From: Lichenibacterium dinghuense
GTDB lineage: Bacteria > Pseudomonadota > Alphaproteobacteria > Rhizobiales > Beijerinckiaceae
DNA length: 64,000 nucleotides
Direction of reading: 5' to 3'
NCBI RefSeq assembly: GCF_021730615.1
Contig: NZ_JAJLMN010000001.1
Span: forward strand, 5,733,501-5,797,500
The notes below the pieces were generated by a model. It saw nothing but the letters and a program-made list of their open reading frames with translations. It was not told the origin of the DNA and did not search any database. The number at the start of each line of letters is the position of its first letter. The first letter of the stretch is position 1. The translations under genes were made by a program, and so were the position numbers. Positions 44,620-54,629 of this stretch are shown here, in pieces.

Positions 44620-45084
44620 ATGGCGAACTACGAGCGGCCCCGACCTCGACCGTCCAAGGCTGCCCCTGCCTCGCAGGCGATGACGCAGGTCGACCGCGAC
44701 TCACTTTCCAAGGACGCAGTCTATGTCGGCAGCCCTCATCATACAGATGTGCCGAAATATGGGCTTGCCGCCCATCCGCGAAAAGGAGCGGCGACGATCG
44801 CGGATGCCGCGGAACAAGGACTCAAGAACCCATCCTGCATGGTCTGCCCCCGTAAATGGGTTCGTCGTCAACACGACGCGACCAAGCTTCTGCAGGACGC
44901 CATCAAAGCAGGACACTTCATCCCCGAGGATGCTGGTCAGAAACCATCTCGACTTTGGGCGCGAGATCCCGAGGATGCGAATATCGTGTACGAAGCGAAG
45001 CTGTCTGATCCGCCTGATGGATATAAAGCCTATCCGTTAACACCATTTCAGGTAGAATTTAACTTGCCGTTCGAGTTGCCATGA
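44620..45084 (+). CDS. Hypothetical protein, first gene of a lower-GC two-gene module
   Basis: A 154-residue protein. The N-terminal 30 residues are Pro/Ala-rich; the rest is charged and ordered-looking (KYGLAAHPRKGAATIADAAE; SCMVCPRKWVRRQHDATKLL; SRLWARDPEDANIVYEAKLS; LTPFQVEFNLPFELP). A C-x-x-C (SCMVCP) is present. No family recognised. Its TGA overlaps the ATG of the next gene (ATGA), so the pair is translationally coupled. Codon use has more A/T than the flanking DNA, pointing to acquisition. Confidence 0.7.
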   Translation: MANYERPRPRPSKAAPASQAMTQVDRDSLSKDAVYVGSPHHTDVPKYGLAAHPRKGAATIADAAEQGLKNPSCMVCPRKWVRRQHDATKLLQDAIKAGHFIPEDAGQKPSRLWARDPEDANIVYEAKLSDPPDGYKAYPLTPFQVEFNLPFELP

Positions 45085-46421
45085 CCACATTCAAGTTCAT
45101 TAGAGAAGGTTGGACGGACAGCGACGTCGGGGATGCCGATGAGCGCGCGACTTTCACACGTCTTCGGATCATGGCTGGCAATGCCATAGTTACTCGTGCT
45201 TTCAGCAAGCGCGGCGGCGGTGAGACGGAGGCACTGAACGTCCCGCTTTTTCCGTTGGCCGATTTCATCGCAAAGCAATGGTGGCCGCTTTTGTATGAGC
45301 CTGTCCGCTCACAGCCGCAAGAAGCTTTTGCAGCCCGGCATCGACTCGACCTCCCCATGCACGGCTACGCCTTCCCGGCTCTGGGACTTTGCTCCGCCGG
45401 TGATGACGCTTTAGTGGTTGATTGGGCGGTTATAGACAGCGAATATTCACCACTCAAATTTCTGACAAACCCTTTTAGAGAGCCGCTTCAAATATCGCGC
45501 GACGATGTCGAGCCCGAGTTGATGGATCTAATTGAGAGCGCGCTGACCCGGCTGCAAGCCGGTACGCGCGCGCACGCCGCTCTAGCGGACAATTGGAAGC
45601 GGGTCCGGGAAACCTTGGAAAGTCCTGACCAGATAAATTACTGCATGGCCGCAGGCCGTCTTGGTATCGATCCCTACGACCCGGATAGCGTCGATGTCAG
45701 TCAATTTGTCGGAGATCTGCCGGAAGATTTATTCAACGACATATCTGAGGCGAGCGATCTGTCTCGCATAGCAGACACGACGAAATGGGCTCAAGAAGCC
45801 CGCGATACCCTTAATGGATGTCCGACTATCGATGTCCAGGCTTTCGGACAGCCACCGCGTGACGATTTGCATGGCCTTCCCGGTGATCTAGGCTTCCGTG
45901 CGGCGAGAATGCTGCGGCATCGGCTGGGCTTGTCCGATAACGACCCCAAACGGGCAACAGCGGCTATCCTCGGCGATGCGGACTCTCTCGCGGGTGTGCT
46001 GACAAAACGAGGGCCCGACCGAATGACTGGGCTGACGCACCGCACGAACGGCGTCGCCCATATCGGCACCATCGCAGCCTCGGCGCGGCAGCGGCATTTC
46101 AGGGCGTGCTCCGCTGCATACATCGCGTGGTGTTCGGACCCTGGCGACTTGCGCGCGGGCACCGTCGCACTGACGCGCCGGCAACAGGCGAGCCGCGCAT
46201 TCGCCGCCGAAATGGTCGCGCCGGTCAGCTATCTGATTGAGCGTGGTGGCAACTCCGGCTTCACAGAAGACGACATCGAGCAGGAAGCGGGAACGCTTAT
46301 TGCCCCGCATGATACGGTCATGTGGCAAGCGTTGCGCGGTGGCGTGCCTCTTCTCGATGTCGAGCCCCGCTCCCCTCGGCGCAATTCATTTTTCGACACT
46401 GTTTCAAAAGACGAAGGCTGA
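45081..46421 (+). CDS. ImmA/IrrE-like protein with degenerate metallopeptidase site
   Basis: A 446-residue protein. The C-terminal third follows the ImmA/IrrE (DUF955) pattern: the segment RRQQASRAFAAEMVAPVSYL corresponds to the conserved E-x-x-A-x-x-FAAE-LLAP helix, followed by IEQEAGTLIAPHDTVMW. At the place where HExxH is expected there is RQRHFRACSAAYIAW, so the zinc site appears lost. The N-terminal 250 residues are unique. Overlaps the upstream gene by four bases. ImmA/IrrE proteins often control or relieve repressors in mobile elements and toxin-antitoxin pairs; here a non-catalytic, binding role is inferred. Confidence 0.65.
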   Translation: MTTFKFIREGWTDSDVGDADERATFTRLRIMAGNAIVTRAFSKRGGGETEALNVPLFPLADFIAKQWWPLLYEPVRSQPQEAFAARHRLDLPMHGYAFPALGLCSAGDDALVVDWAVIDSEYSPLKFLTNPFREPLQISRDDVEPELMDLIESALTRLQAGTRAHAALADNWKRVRETLESPDQINYCMAAGRLGIDPYDPDSVDVSQFVGDLPEDLFNDISEASDLSRIADTTKWAQEARDTLNGCPTIDVQAFGQPPRDDLHGLPGDLGFRAARMLRHRLGLSDNDPKRATAAILGDADSLAGVLTKRGPDRMTGLTHRTNGVAHIGTIAASARQRHFRACSAAYIAWCSDPGDLRAGTVALTRRQQASRAFAAEMVAPVSYLIERGGNSGFTEDDIEQEAGTLIAPHDTVMWQALRGGVPLLDVEPRSPRRNSFFDTVSKDEG

Positions 46422-46570
46422 TTCTGCATTGAAAGTCGTTGCGCGTTTAGCCTACGGTAGCTGCTTTCGTGGTTTATGCCTCAGGACTAGACGGGTTGAC
46501 TTGCGTCGATAGCGGCCAGCGTCGATCACCCCCTTGACGTGCCTAAACGTCGGGCTGCTAGGGGCCAGCG

Positions 46571-47202
46571 ATGCCCCGCCCCGCACCTACCCCCAACCGT
46601 ATGAGCACCGGCGACCTCGCGCATCTCGCCCGCGTCGCCGGTCCGGCTCTGCATCTCGCACCAGTCGAGTTTGTCGAGGAGATCGCGTCACGACTCGCTG
46701 CGGCTGGCATTCAGGACGCGGTGGCCCGGCGCGACCCGGCGCCGATCTATGACTGGCTCATGACCCTCGTCGCCCTTCAAGGCATCAGCGACGATGTCGC
46801 GTTCGGCTGGGACGAGCGCCATGGCGGGGTGGCCTGGACCGAGGTCGACGGCGCCCTGCGCGCCCGGCCCTCGTGCCCGCGCCTGCAGAGCTATTGGCAC
46901 TTCCACGCCTGCGGCTACCGGAAGGGCACGGGGGCCTGCGCTGAACCCGGGCATCTGCCACGCTGCCCCCTACCGCGACTGACGCTCCGCAAGGGCGGGC
47001 TGAACCAGAGTGCCTTTCACCTCGCCTTGTTCATCCGCGACGTGTGCGGCGGCGACCTCGTCGGCTGGCTCGATGCGCGGCTCGCCGGGGCCGATCCGGG
47101 TCGTGGTGCACCCGGCCGTGCCGCCGCGCTCGGGAGGGCCGTAACAGCTCCGCTGACGGGGGTGATCCGGGGCGGAACGGCGAAGACTACGACGAGCACG
47201 CC
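46571..47202 (+). pseudogene. Hypothetical protein truncated before IS21 copy 2
   Basis: A frame from ATG 46571 (AGGGG seven bases upstream) with about 190 convincing codons: LAHLARVAGPALHLAPVEFV; APIYDWLMTLVALQGISDDV; a Cys-rich stretch HACGYRKGTGACAEPGHLPR that could bind zinc or an Fe-S cluster; FHLALFIRDVCGGDLVGWLD. After APLTGV (about 47160) the residues become random and the frame runs into the IS. The family was not identified; the cysteine spacing and helical C-terminus recall DNA-glycosylase-like proteins, but weakly. Confidence 0.5.
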
Positions 47203-47273
47203 TGTTAATTTCCACCAAGATCTGACCCAGGCTTTCCACTGAGAACTGACCCGTCCTGATGGTGGCTGGTTGG

Positions 47274-48068
47274 TCAGCGAGCGGTCAAGTCCTTTGCTTT
47301 CTCCTTGGTGGGTTTGGAGGCCTTTGCCGAACTGTTCCTGAAACGGAAGCTGTCGTTTCCGGTTTCCAGGATATGGCAGTGGTGAGTGAGGCGGTCGAGC
47401 AAGGCCGTGGTCATCTTGGCATCTCCGAAGACTGTGGCCCACTCCGAAAAACTCAGATTAGTGGTGATCACGACGCTGGTACGTTCATACAGTCTGCTTA
47501 GCAGATGGAACAGCAAGGCACCACCCGAGGCGCTGAACGGCAAGTATCCCAGTTCATCGAGGATAACGACATCCGAATGGACAAGTCGGCCGGCGATCTG
47601 TCCGCCCTTTCCTTGAGCTTTCTCCTGTTCAAGGGCGTTGACGAGTTCCACGGTGGAGAAGAAACGGACTCGCTTGCGATGTTGCTCGATGGCTTGGATG
47701 CCGAGGGCTGTGGCGATGTGAGTCTTGCCAGTGCCAGGACCTCCGACCAGAACGATGTTGTGAGCATCGTCCAGGAACTCGCAACGATGGAGCTGGCGGA
47801 CGAGAGCTTCGTTGATCTCGCTGCTGGTGAAGTCGAAGCCGTTGAGATCGCGGTAGCTCGGGAAGCGGGCAGCCTTGAGCTGGTAGGCTGTTGAACGGAC
47901 TTCCCGCTCGGCTGTTTCTGCCTTCAGGAGCTGCGACAGGATCGGCATGGCCGCCTCGAACGCCGGCGCGCCCTGTTGGGTCAGCTCCTCGACGGCTTGG
48001 GCCATGCCGTGCATCTTCAGGCTCCGCAGCATGATGACGATGGCTCCGCTGGCCGGGTTATGGCGCAT
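47274..48068 (-). CDS. istB: IS21-family helper ATPase IstB (copy 2)
   Basis: A 264-residue AAA+ helper: Walker [17 protein letters not shown], Walker [18 protein letters not shown], then [20 protein letters not shown]. Own start ATG at 48068, overlapping the original istA stop region. Because of a one-base loss in istA the istB frame is now also the continuation of the istA frame, so a fused protein can be made. Confidence 0.93.
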   Translation of the reverse strand: MRHNPASGAIVIMLRSLKMHGMAQAVEELTQQGAPAFEAAMPILSQLLKAETAEREVRSTAYQLKAARFPSYRDLNGFDFTSSEINEALVRQLHRCEFLDDAHNIVLVGGPGTGKTHIATALGIQAIEQHRKRVRFFSTVELVNALEQEKAQGKGGQIAGRLVHSDVVILDELGYLPFSASGGALLFHLLSRLYERTSVVITTNLSFSEWATVFGDAKMTTALLDRLTHHCHILETGNDSFRFRNSSAKASKPTKEKAKDLTAR

Positions 48069-49586
48069 GACGCACCTCCCTGGCCCGACGCAAAGCGTCG
48101 TAGCGTTCGACGTTGGCCCGCGGTTCGGTGACCAGCGTGAGCGCCTGGGAGTGTCGACCGTCGGCGCAGTCGGCGGTGTGCCGTCGATCAGTCGGTGCAG
48201 CAGGTTGATGATGTGGGTCTTGGCCGGCACGCCGGCCTTCAAGGCCAGTTCGACGGCCGTGAGCACGGCTTCCTCGTCATGCTGGAGGACCAGGGCCAGG
48301 ATCTCGACCATCTCGCGGTCGCCACCTGGCGTCTTGAGCAGGTGCTGCTGCAGGGCCCTGAAAGCGTCCGGCATCTTGGCGAAGGGCGCGCCGTTCCGCA
48401 GTGCACCAGGTTTGCGTTGCACGACCGCCAAGTAATGACGCCAGTCGTAAACCGTCTCGCTCCGACGATCATGGGACCGAGCGAAGACGCGACGGTGCTC
48501 ACCGATGGCTTGTCCGTCGGCGACGAGGAGGATGCGGTCGGGATAAACGCGCAGACTGACTGGGCGGTTGGCGAAGGACGCAGGCACGCTGTAGCGGTTG
48601 CGCTCCAGATGGACGAGGCAAGTCGGAGAAACGCGTTTGGTGTACTCGACGAAGCCGTCGAACGGTCGAGGCACAGCCATCAGATGCCGGACTTCCTCGG
48701 CCCAAATTTCGGCGATCGTGCCGGGCTGCGATCCGTGCGGCGTCACAGCCCACAACTCCCTGCATCGTTTCTCCAGCCAGTCGTTGAGCGCATCCAGGGA
48801 AGGGAAGCTCGGCATGGGCTGCCAAAGCCGATGACGGGCGTCCTGCACGTTCTTCTCGATCTGCCCCTTCTCCCAACCGGAGGCTGGATTGCAGAACTCA
48901 GCCTGGAAAAGATAATGGCTGACCATGGCCGAGAAACGGATGTTGACTTGTCGTTGCTTGCCGCGGCCGACCTTGTCGACGGCAGTCTTCATGTTGTCGT
49001 AGATGCCGCGTTGCGGCACTCCACCCAGGACGCGGAACGCGTGGACATGAGCGTCGAACAGCATCTCGTGGGTTTGTAGTAGGTAGGCCCGGAGGGTAAA
49101 GGCACGACTATAGGACAGTTTAACATGAGCGACCTGCAACTTGGTTCGCTCATCGGCAATCAGAGCCCAGTCTTCTGACCAGTCGAACTGGAACGCTTCG
49201 CCCGGCGTGAACGCCAGGGGCACGAAGGTGCCGCGACCACTGCTCAGTTGCTCACGCTGTCGGGCAGCCTTCCAATCACGGGCATAGGCGGCCACCCGAT
49301 TGTAAGAGCCCTCATAGCCGAGCCCGACGAGATCGACGTGCAGCTGCCCGATCGTCCGCTTCTGTTTGCGCGTCTTGGCCGACTCGATGCGCAGCATCGC
49401 CGAAAGTTTGTCAGCATATGCGTCGAGTTTACTCGACCGCTTGGAAGCTTTGAAGCGGGGTTCGACGTTTTCTGAGCGCAGATACTTGCGGACCGTGTTT
49501 CGCGATAGCCCGGTGCGTCGGGCGATCTCACGGATCGAAAGCTGGTCCCGGTAGTGCCAGCGTCGGATGACGCTCAATAACTCCAT
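48058..49586 (-). pseudogene. istA: IS21-family transposase IstA (copy 2), frameshifted near its 3' end
   Basis: About 480 codons of intact Ist[24 protein letters not shown], core Asp residues in [13 protein letters not shown] and [11 protein letters not shown], Glu in [15 protein letters not shown]. At the G-run 48147-48149 one base appears to be missing: in the adjacent frame the expected tail [20 protein letters not shown] continues to a TAA at 48058. In the present frame the tail is replaced by 20 unrelated residues and then IstB. Only the last 30 residues are affected, so activity may survive. Confidence 0.75.
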
Positions 49587-49707
49587 GTCGATCACTCCGA
49601 TGCCCCCCACACAGCCGCGTGGGAGGAGGTGAAAACATGGGTCAAATCTCAGTGGAAAAGTTCGTGCCCCCTGGGTCACTTCTCAGCGGAATTCAACACA
49701 CGCCGTC

Positions 49708-49935
49708 ATGGTGATCGCACCCGCGGGGCGGACGGGCAATCGCGAGTTCGAGTTCCCGGAGCGCGCCAACGCCGTGCGGCGGGTCGGCCCCAGCTCGTGG
49801 CAGATCGACAGCTCGCACACCGTCGACGGGCTCGAGGTGCCCGAGATCTTTAGCACCATCACATATACGCTGACCCGGGACGGGCTCACGCTGACGCGGG
49901 AGGGAGGTGCCTCGAAATGGGTGCGCTGCCGGTGA
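49708..49935 (+). pseudogene. Hypothetical ORF whose 5' part was separated by IS21 copy 2
   Basis: A 75-codon frame (MVIAPAGRTGNREFEFPERA; NAVRRVGPSSWQIDSSHTVD; IFSTITYTLTRDGLTLTREG). If the IS and one CACGCC are removed, the frame continues smoothly upstream as RNGEDYDEHAVMVIAPAG, so the IS lies inside a longer gene or just at its start. ATG at 49708 could still give a 75-residue product. Beta-rich; family not recognised. Confidence 0.5.
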
Positions 49936-49940
49936 GAGGG

Positions 49941-50015
49941 ATGCAAGGGATTAGTGGCAACACAGCCCTCCCGCCGGAGATCTTCGATGTGGTCGTGGTC
50001 GGCGCAGGGAAATAA
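49941..50015 (+). pseudogene. N-terminal stub of an FAD/NAD(P)-binding enzyme
   Basis: ATG at 49941, five bases after the preceding stop, starts MQGISGNTALPPEIFDVVVV and then GAGK before TAA. FDVVVVGAG is the first strand and half of the GxGxxG dinucleotide loop of a flavin monooxygenase-like Rossmann domain. The gene is cut at about 50008, where A/T-richer DNA of the defence region begins. Confidence 0.6.
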
Positions 50016-50212
50016 GTATTACCAAGAGATAAACCAACTTCGTCGGCTCCATCCCCAACGCTGGATCGCGGACGTAAGTTGGCTCGGTTGGGGTGAGAGC
50101 GGACAGGCGAGCATCGAATATTGCCCGCTCGGCGAAACGCATTTCATGACGATCGATAAGATCACTCAGTGCTCCGTCGTTGCGAGCGGTAAAGATGGAA
50201 ACCGAACGCGCT
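50016..50212. other. Short interval between the FAD stub and the type III Res gene
   Basis: About 200 bases of mixed composition with open frames on both strands (plus: WIADVSWLGWGESGQASIEY; minus: GALSDLIDRHEMRFAERAIF). Neither has a start signal or a domain, so no gene is called. Confidence 0.4.
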
Positions 50213-52957
50213 TCAGGCCGCTTCGGTAAGTGAAAAGCGGCCGAGGAGGTCCATGTCGGGAGCGACGGTATAGGCGGCGAGCAGGCCCGCCAAGGTCGCG
50301 CTGGGCTGGATCGCGTCATCCGGGATCAGCGCATATCTCCATGGCTTGCCGCCTGTCGGTTTGGCGTGGTGCTCGGTAGCGACGTGGCACCACAGGGTCG
50401 CCGAGCGAGTTTTCCGTAGCACCTCCGCATCCTGCATCTCGCTCTTCCGCTTAGGTTCGAGGATCAGCTTCTCGGTCTTCGTCTCGACTACGAAGTCTGG
50501 CTGGTAGGGTTCGCCGTTTTCGTCCTCGATGCGAAACTGGCCGGGGCCGGGCTTCATCCACTTCTCGACGCTGAGCTCCTGATCCAACAGCACGGCGAGC
50601 CGCCGCTCGGCGTCGCTGTCAAACTTCGAGAGGGCGAAGCAGCCGCGCTTGGCGCCCGTGAACACGAACTGCTTAATGGTCGAAAGCGGCGTTGGCGTCA
50701 TGGTGAGAGGAAGAGCCTTGCCCGCGCTCGCGTCATAGGTCTGCGGGCCGAGCACGCTAAAGGCGCGGGTGACGGTGAAGCGGTAGCCCGTCCGCGTCCG
50801 CCCCATATGCTCCAGCATCTGCGCGAAGATTGCGTCGTCGATGGCGCGCCTATGCGCGCGCAGCACCGCCCGCACCTCCGCGTTGTCCTTGAGGTAGCTG
50901 CGAAAGCGGGCGACCACCTGTCCGGCGAGGTCGTAGAGCAGTGTCGAGTGCGTATCGTAGTCGATTTCCGGCCGGTCGATCAGGAGGCCGACAATGATGT
51001 CCTCCGGCTGCTCCTCGATGTCGCCTTCAATCTCCGAGCCGATCAGCGACTGCTTGCCCTCCCGCAGCGTCTCGACCTTCAGTTCGCGCGCGAGGGGCTG
51101 GTAGTTCCAGCTACCGAGCCCTTGCAGCTTGAAGGGCTCGAACCAAAAGGCGACCTCCTGCATCGGCGATTGCACGATCTGCGGAATGTCGATGGTCTTG
51201 GCCGCGAACACTTCGCACAGTTCGGCGACGACGGCCTCCACGCGCTCGGGAGTGATCTCCGTCTTGAACAACCCCTCCTTGGCGTGCAGCGCGGCGAGCG
51301 CGTCCTTTGCCACCTCCCGCACTACCTTGGGCGAGGTGAGGTCGGCCATGGTCTTGACGCGGTTCGTGAAGGCGGGCAGCACCGTCTCGTATGCGGCCTT
51401 CCGCACCTCCACCTCGGCGGGAGCGTTAAAGGTGAAGGGCGAGGCGGGCGCCTCGGCGACGCCGGGCGGCAGGGGCACGTCGGCCGGGGGCGGCGCGATC
51501 CACTGCTCGATCAGGCTCGGCGCCTCCACCATCACGGGCTTGGCGATGGGCACGTCGCCACCTTCGCCGATGATGACCGCCTTGTGAATCAGGCCGCCTG
51601 CCGTCTTCGCGGCGTTGATGATCTCGTTGAAGCGGTCGTGGGCGATGACGGTCAGAGTGTCAACCGCCTCGACGCCCGTGCGCTTTCCGTAGGGTAGCCG
51701 CAGGCCGCGCCCCAGCGTCTGCTCCGTCAGGATGTCCGAGGCTGCGGCGCGCAGCGGCACGATGGTGAAGAGGTTGGTCACATCCCACCCCTCCTTCAGC
51801 TTGTTGACGTGGATCACCACGTCCATCTTGCCGGAGGTCTCCACGCTCAAAAGCTGCTGGGTGGTCTGCTCCGACTCCTCGCCGCTCTTGGCGGAGTGGA
51901 CGGTCAGCACGCGCCCGGCATAGCGGCCGTCGAAGAAGGCGGCGGATTCGATTAGTGTCTTCAACCGCTCGGCGTGCTGTATGTCGCTGGCCACCACCAG
52001 CATGAAGGGGTGCACGATGGGCTTGTTGTTCTGCCGGGCGTAGGTCTGAAGCTGCACCTTCACGTGCTCGTGGTAGTGCACGCCGTCTTCGAGCTTAATT
52101 TGTTCCAGCGTGGCCTCGTCTACCTTCTTCGGATCGAAGTTGGCGCGAGTGCCCACGGCGGGCTCCTTGACGTAGCCGTCCTCCATCGCCTCGGGCAAAT
52201 CGTATCGGTAAATAACGTTCTTGAACGCTGTCCCGCCTGCGCCCACCGCCTTCGGTGTCGCCGTGAGTTCGAGGCCGAGGATCGGCTGCAGTTCACTTAT
52301 CGCCTTCACGCCCGCCGACGCCCGATAGCGATGCGCTTCGTCCATCAGGAGCACGAGGTCAGGTAGCTCGGACAGGTAGTTAAAGTAGCTGTCGCCGATG
52401 TACTCTTGAAGCCGTTTAATACGAGGCGACTTGCCGCCGCGCACCTCGCTATTGATCTTGCTGATATTGAAGATGTTGATGATGGCTGCTTCGCGCCCCA
52501 GCAGGTCGGCTCCTCGAACGCCGCGTCCTTCCTCGTAGTTGTCGGCGTTGACGATCAGCGGCGGCTGTTGCGCGAACGCCTCCACGCCCCGAAAGACATA
52601 CTTGGGAGACTGTGGTTGGAAGTCGGCCAGCAACTTGTCGTAGATTGTCAGGTTAGGCGCGAGCACGAAGAAGTTGCGGCTCTTCCCCGTCATGAACAGG
52701 TAGCTGATGAAGGCGCCGAGGCACCTCGTCTTGCCCACCCCGGTAGCGAGCGCAAAGCAGACACTCGGGAAGTCGCGTTCGAAGTCCTGCACGCTCGGGT
52801 AGCTGGCCTTCACCGCATCCAGCGCTAGGCTCACGTCCGTTTTTTTGGAGGGGTCGGTGAGGTCGAGCACGGCCGCCAACCGCCGCAGCGACTCCTGCTG
52901 CGGCTTGCGGAGCGACAGACGCGCGCTGATCTGCGCGATGGCGCGAATGTCGCTCAC
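50213..52957 (-). CDS. Type III restriction enzyme, Res subunit (SF2 helicase-nuclease)
   Basis: A 914-residue protein. SF2 motifs: Walker A ATGVGKTRC (Lys77), DEAH in LLMDEAHRYRAS, motif III ELTATPKAVG, motif VI TEQTLGRGLRLPYGKR. The C-terminal nuclease core is visible as YQPDFVVETKTEKLILEPKR, a PD-(D/E)xK site. It should translocate and cut DNA together with Mod. The start overlaps the mod stop by four bases (ATGA). With mod broken, Res alone should be inactive, because type III enzymes need Mod for recognition. Confidence 0.92.
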   Translation of the reverse strand: MSDIRAIAQISARLSLRKPQQESLRRLAAVLDLTDPSKKTDVSLALDAVKASYPSVQDFERDFPSVCFALATGVGKTRCLGAFISYLFMTGKSRNFFVLAPNLTIYDKLLADFQPQSPKYVFRGVEAFAQQPPLIVNADNYEEGRGVRGADLLGREAAIINIFNISKINSEVRGGKSPRIKRLQEYIGDSYFNYLSELPDLVLLMDEAHRYRASAGVKAISELQPILGLELTATPKAVGAGGTAFKNVIYRYDLPEAMEDGYVKEPAVGTRANFDPKKVDEATLEQIKLEDGVHYHEHVKVQLQTYARQNNKPIVHPFMLVVASDIQHAERLKTLIESAAFFDGRYAGRVLTVHSAKSGEESEQTTQQLLSVETSGKMDVVIHVNKLKEGWDVTNLFTIVPLRAAASDILTEQTLGRGLRLPYGKRTGVEAVDTLTVIAHDRFNEIINAAKTAGGLIHKAVIIGEGGDVPIAKPVMVEAPSLIEQWIAPPPADVPLPPGVAEAPASPFTFNAPAEVEVRKAAYETVLPAFTNRVKTMADLTSPKVVREVAKDALAALHAKEGLFKTEITPERVEAVVAELCEVFAAKTIDIPQIVQSPMQEVAFWFEPFKLQGLGSWNYQPLARELKVETLREGKQSLIGSEIEGDIEEQPEDIIVGLLIDRPEIDYDTHSTLLYDLAGQVVARFRSYLKDNAEVRAVLRAHRRAIDDAIFAQMLEHMGRTRTGYRFTVTRAFSVLGPQTYDASAGKALPLTMTPTPLSTIKQFVFTGAKRGCFALSKFDSDAERRLAVLLDQELSVEKWMKPGPGQFRIEDENGEPYQPDFVVETKTEKLILEPKRKSEMQDAEVLRKTRSATLWCHVATEHHAKPTGGKPWRYALIPDDAIQPSATLAGLLAAYTVAPDMDLLGRFSLTEAA

Positions 52958-54629
52958 TTCGCGCCCTCGGGCGCGAACAGGTTGGATTGGGCCGGATCAG
53001 CTTTCGCCGACGCCTTGGACGTGGGCTCCAGCTCCAGCTCGTCCTCCGCCATGGGCAGGTTCGCAATCTTCAACGAGTAGTCGTCTTTGCCCCACTCACA
53101 GCGGTCGAGCACCGCGCCCGGAATTTTGCGGACAGTTAGGTTGGCGAAGGAGTCCACCTTGGCGCCTTGGAACGCCTTGCAGCAGATCAGGAGCGTGCGC
53201 TCCGGCCCGACCTCTTCGGAGATCACCTTCAACTGCTCGTGCGTCAGGCTGTTGGTGGTGACGTAGATGAAGTCCGTCTCGGACGAGCGGCCCTGCATCC
53301 AGTAGTGCTCAGGGTGCGGCGCGTAGGTGAAGCCGAAGTGCACGCATATGGCTTTGGCTAGCATCTCGGCGTTGTAGGCCGGGCTGATGACCCACTGCCC
53401 GAAGGCATCCTTTTCCATCAGCGACGGCGCCAGCCGGTAGTAACGGTAGCCCCCACCACCTTCCCAGCCGACCGCCTCGGTAATCCCGCTTCTGTCGGTT
53501 CCATCAACTACCGAGTTCATACGGGGAGCGATGTGAGTTTCACAATGATCTTTCAACTCGACCATGACCCAGCGACGGCCCATCTTGTGGGCGACTGCAC
53601 CTGTAGTTCCCGAACCAGCAAACGAGTCCAAAACAATATCGCCGGGCGTTGTTGAGAGTTCTATGCACCTTTTAATCAAAGCCTCCGGTTTTTTTCCTTT
53701 CGGGAAATGCACACCCCCTTCCTTGTGTAGATTGTTCGACAGAAGGTCATCCCAGAGTGTCGTCAGTGGTTCGCCAGACACATAAACGCCATCAATCAGC
53801 TTAAGCTTGGATGCGTAAAACAATGCTCGCTGTCCGTCTCTTATAAAGAGATCGTCATGATCAGCTCTTTCAACAATATGCCATACGCGGGGACTAGCTC
53901 TAGAGTCGTCTATCGCCTTTTTGATGTCTTTTCCGACAGCATCGTAGTCAGGCTGAGCCCAACGAATCACATTTCTAGCATTACTCATCACGAAATTATC
54001 AAGCAATTCCGGATTATCTTTCACTAATTTTCGAGCCTCACGTTCCAGTAGACCATTTGAATCCGCAAAGGCTGTCATGAGCGGAACAACTTGCCACTCT
54101 TTGAACGAAGATGATACATTAGTGATATACTGATTATAGCGTAGGTCGCGATCCCGCGCGGAATAGACACGGTTCGGCGTCCACATAGATCGGTCTTTTG
54201 CATACACCAAAATGAAGTTGGTCGTACTAACGCATCCAGGATTGATAGATTTGTGTCCGGTCGCCGAACCCTGCTTGAAGGTGACGATGTAGGCGCGATT
54301 TTCGCGACCAAATATCTCGTCGCAGAGAACAGTCAAATAGGCTAGCTCATTGTCATCTATATGGATGAATATTGTTCCATCTGTTGTTAGTAGGTTACGC
54401 AAGATGCTGAGGCGTTCCCGCATTAGAGACAGCCATATCGAATGTTCAACGCCATCATCATAATATTCTAGAGCTTGAAGTGTATTAAACGGTGGATCGA
54501 TGTAGATGCACTTGACTCTGCCCCGCATGCTCGACTCTATAGCCTTCAATGCAAGTAGATTGTCGCCGTGGATCAGCACATTATCAAAAACATCACCGTG
54601 GCGCCTTGAGGTTGCGTGATAGGACCTAG
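52954..54629 (-). pseudogene. Type III DNA adenine methyltransferase Mod, main part, separated from its 5' end by an IS5-group element
   Basis: About 555 codons of a beta-class N6-adenine methyltransferase: catalytic DPPF in CIYIDPPFNTLQ, then the variable recognition region (A/T-rich, roughly 53.6-54.4 kb), then the AdoMet motif VLDSFAGSGTTGAVA. The first about 30 codons lie at 56006-56097, beyond the IS. Removing the IS and one CTAG joins them in frame (VEEPPRSYHATSRR). At present a frame starting at an ATG inside the IS end (54675) could still make a Mod with a foreign N-terminus. Its stop overlaps the res start. Confidence 0.88.

Larger units (their letters stand above)
47203..49696. mobile_element. 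IS21-family insertion sequence, copy 2, with 6-bp target duplication
   Basis: Ends TGTTAATTTCC at 47203 and the inverse of TGTTGAATTCC at 49696, with inner repeats of TTCCACTGAG-x(2)-TGACCC at both ends. The target CACGCC occurs at 47197-47202 and again at 49697-49702. Different from copy 1 in end sequence and in protein sequence, so the two arrived separately. istA carries a frameshift. Confidence 0.9.

Noticed and set aside
49951-50220. Small genes on either strand between the FAD stub and Res
   Set aside because: Both strands have open frames, neither with start signals or domains.
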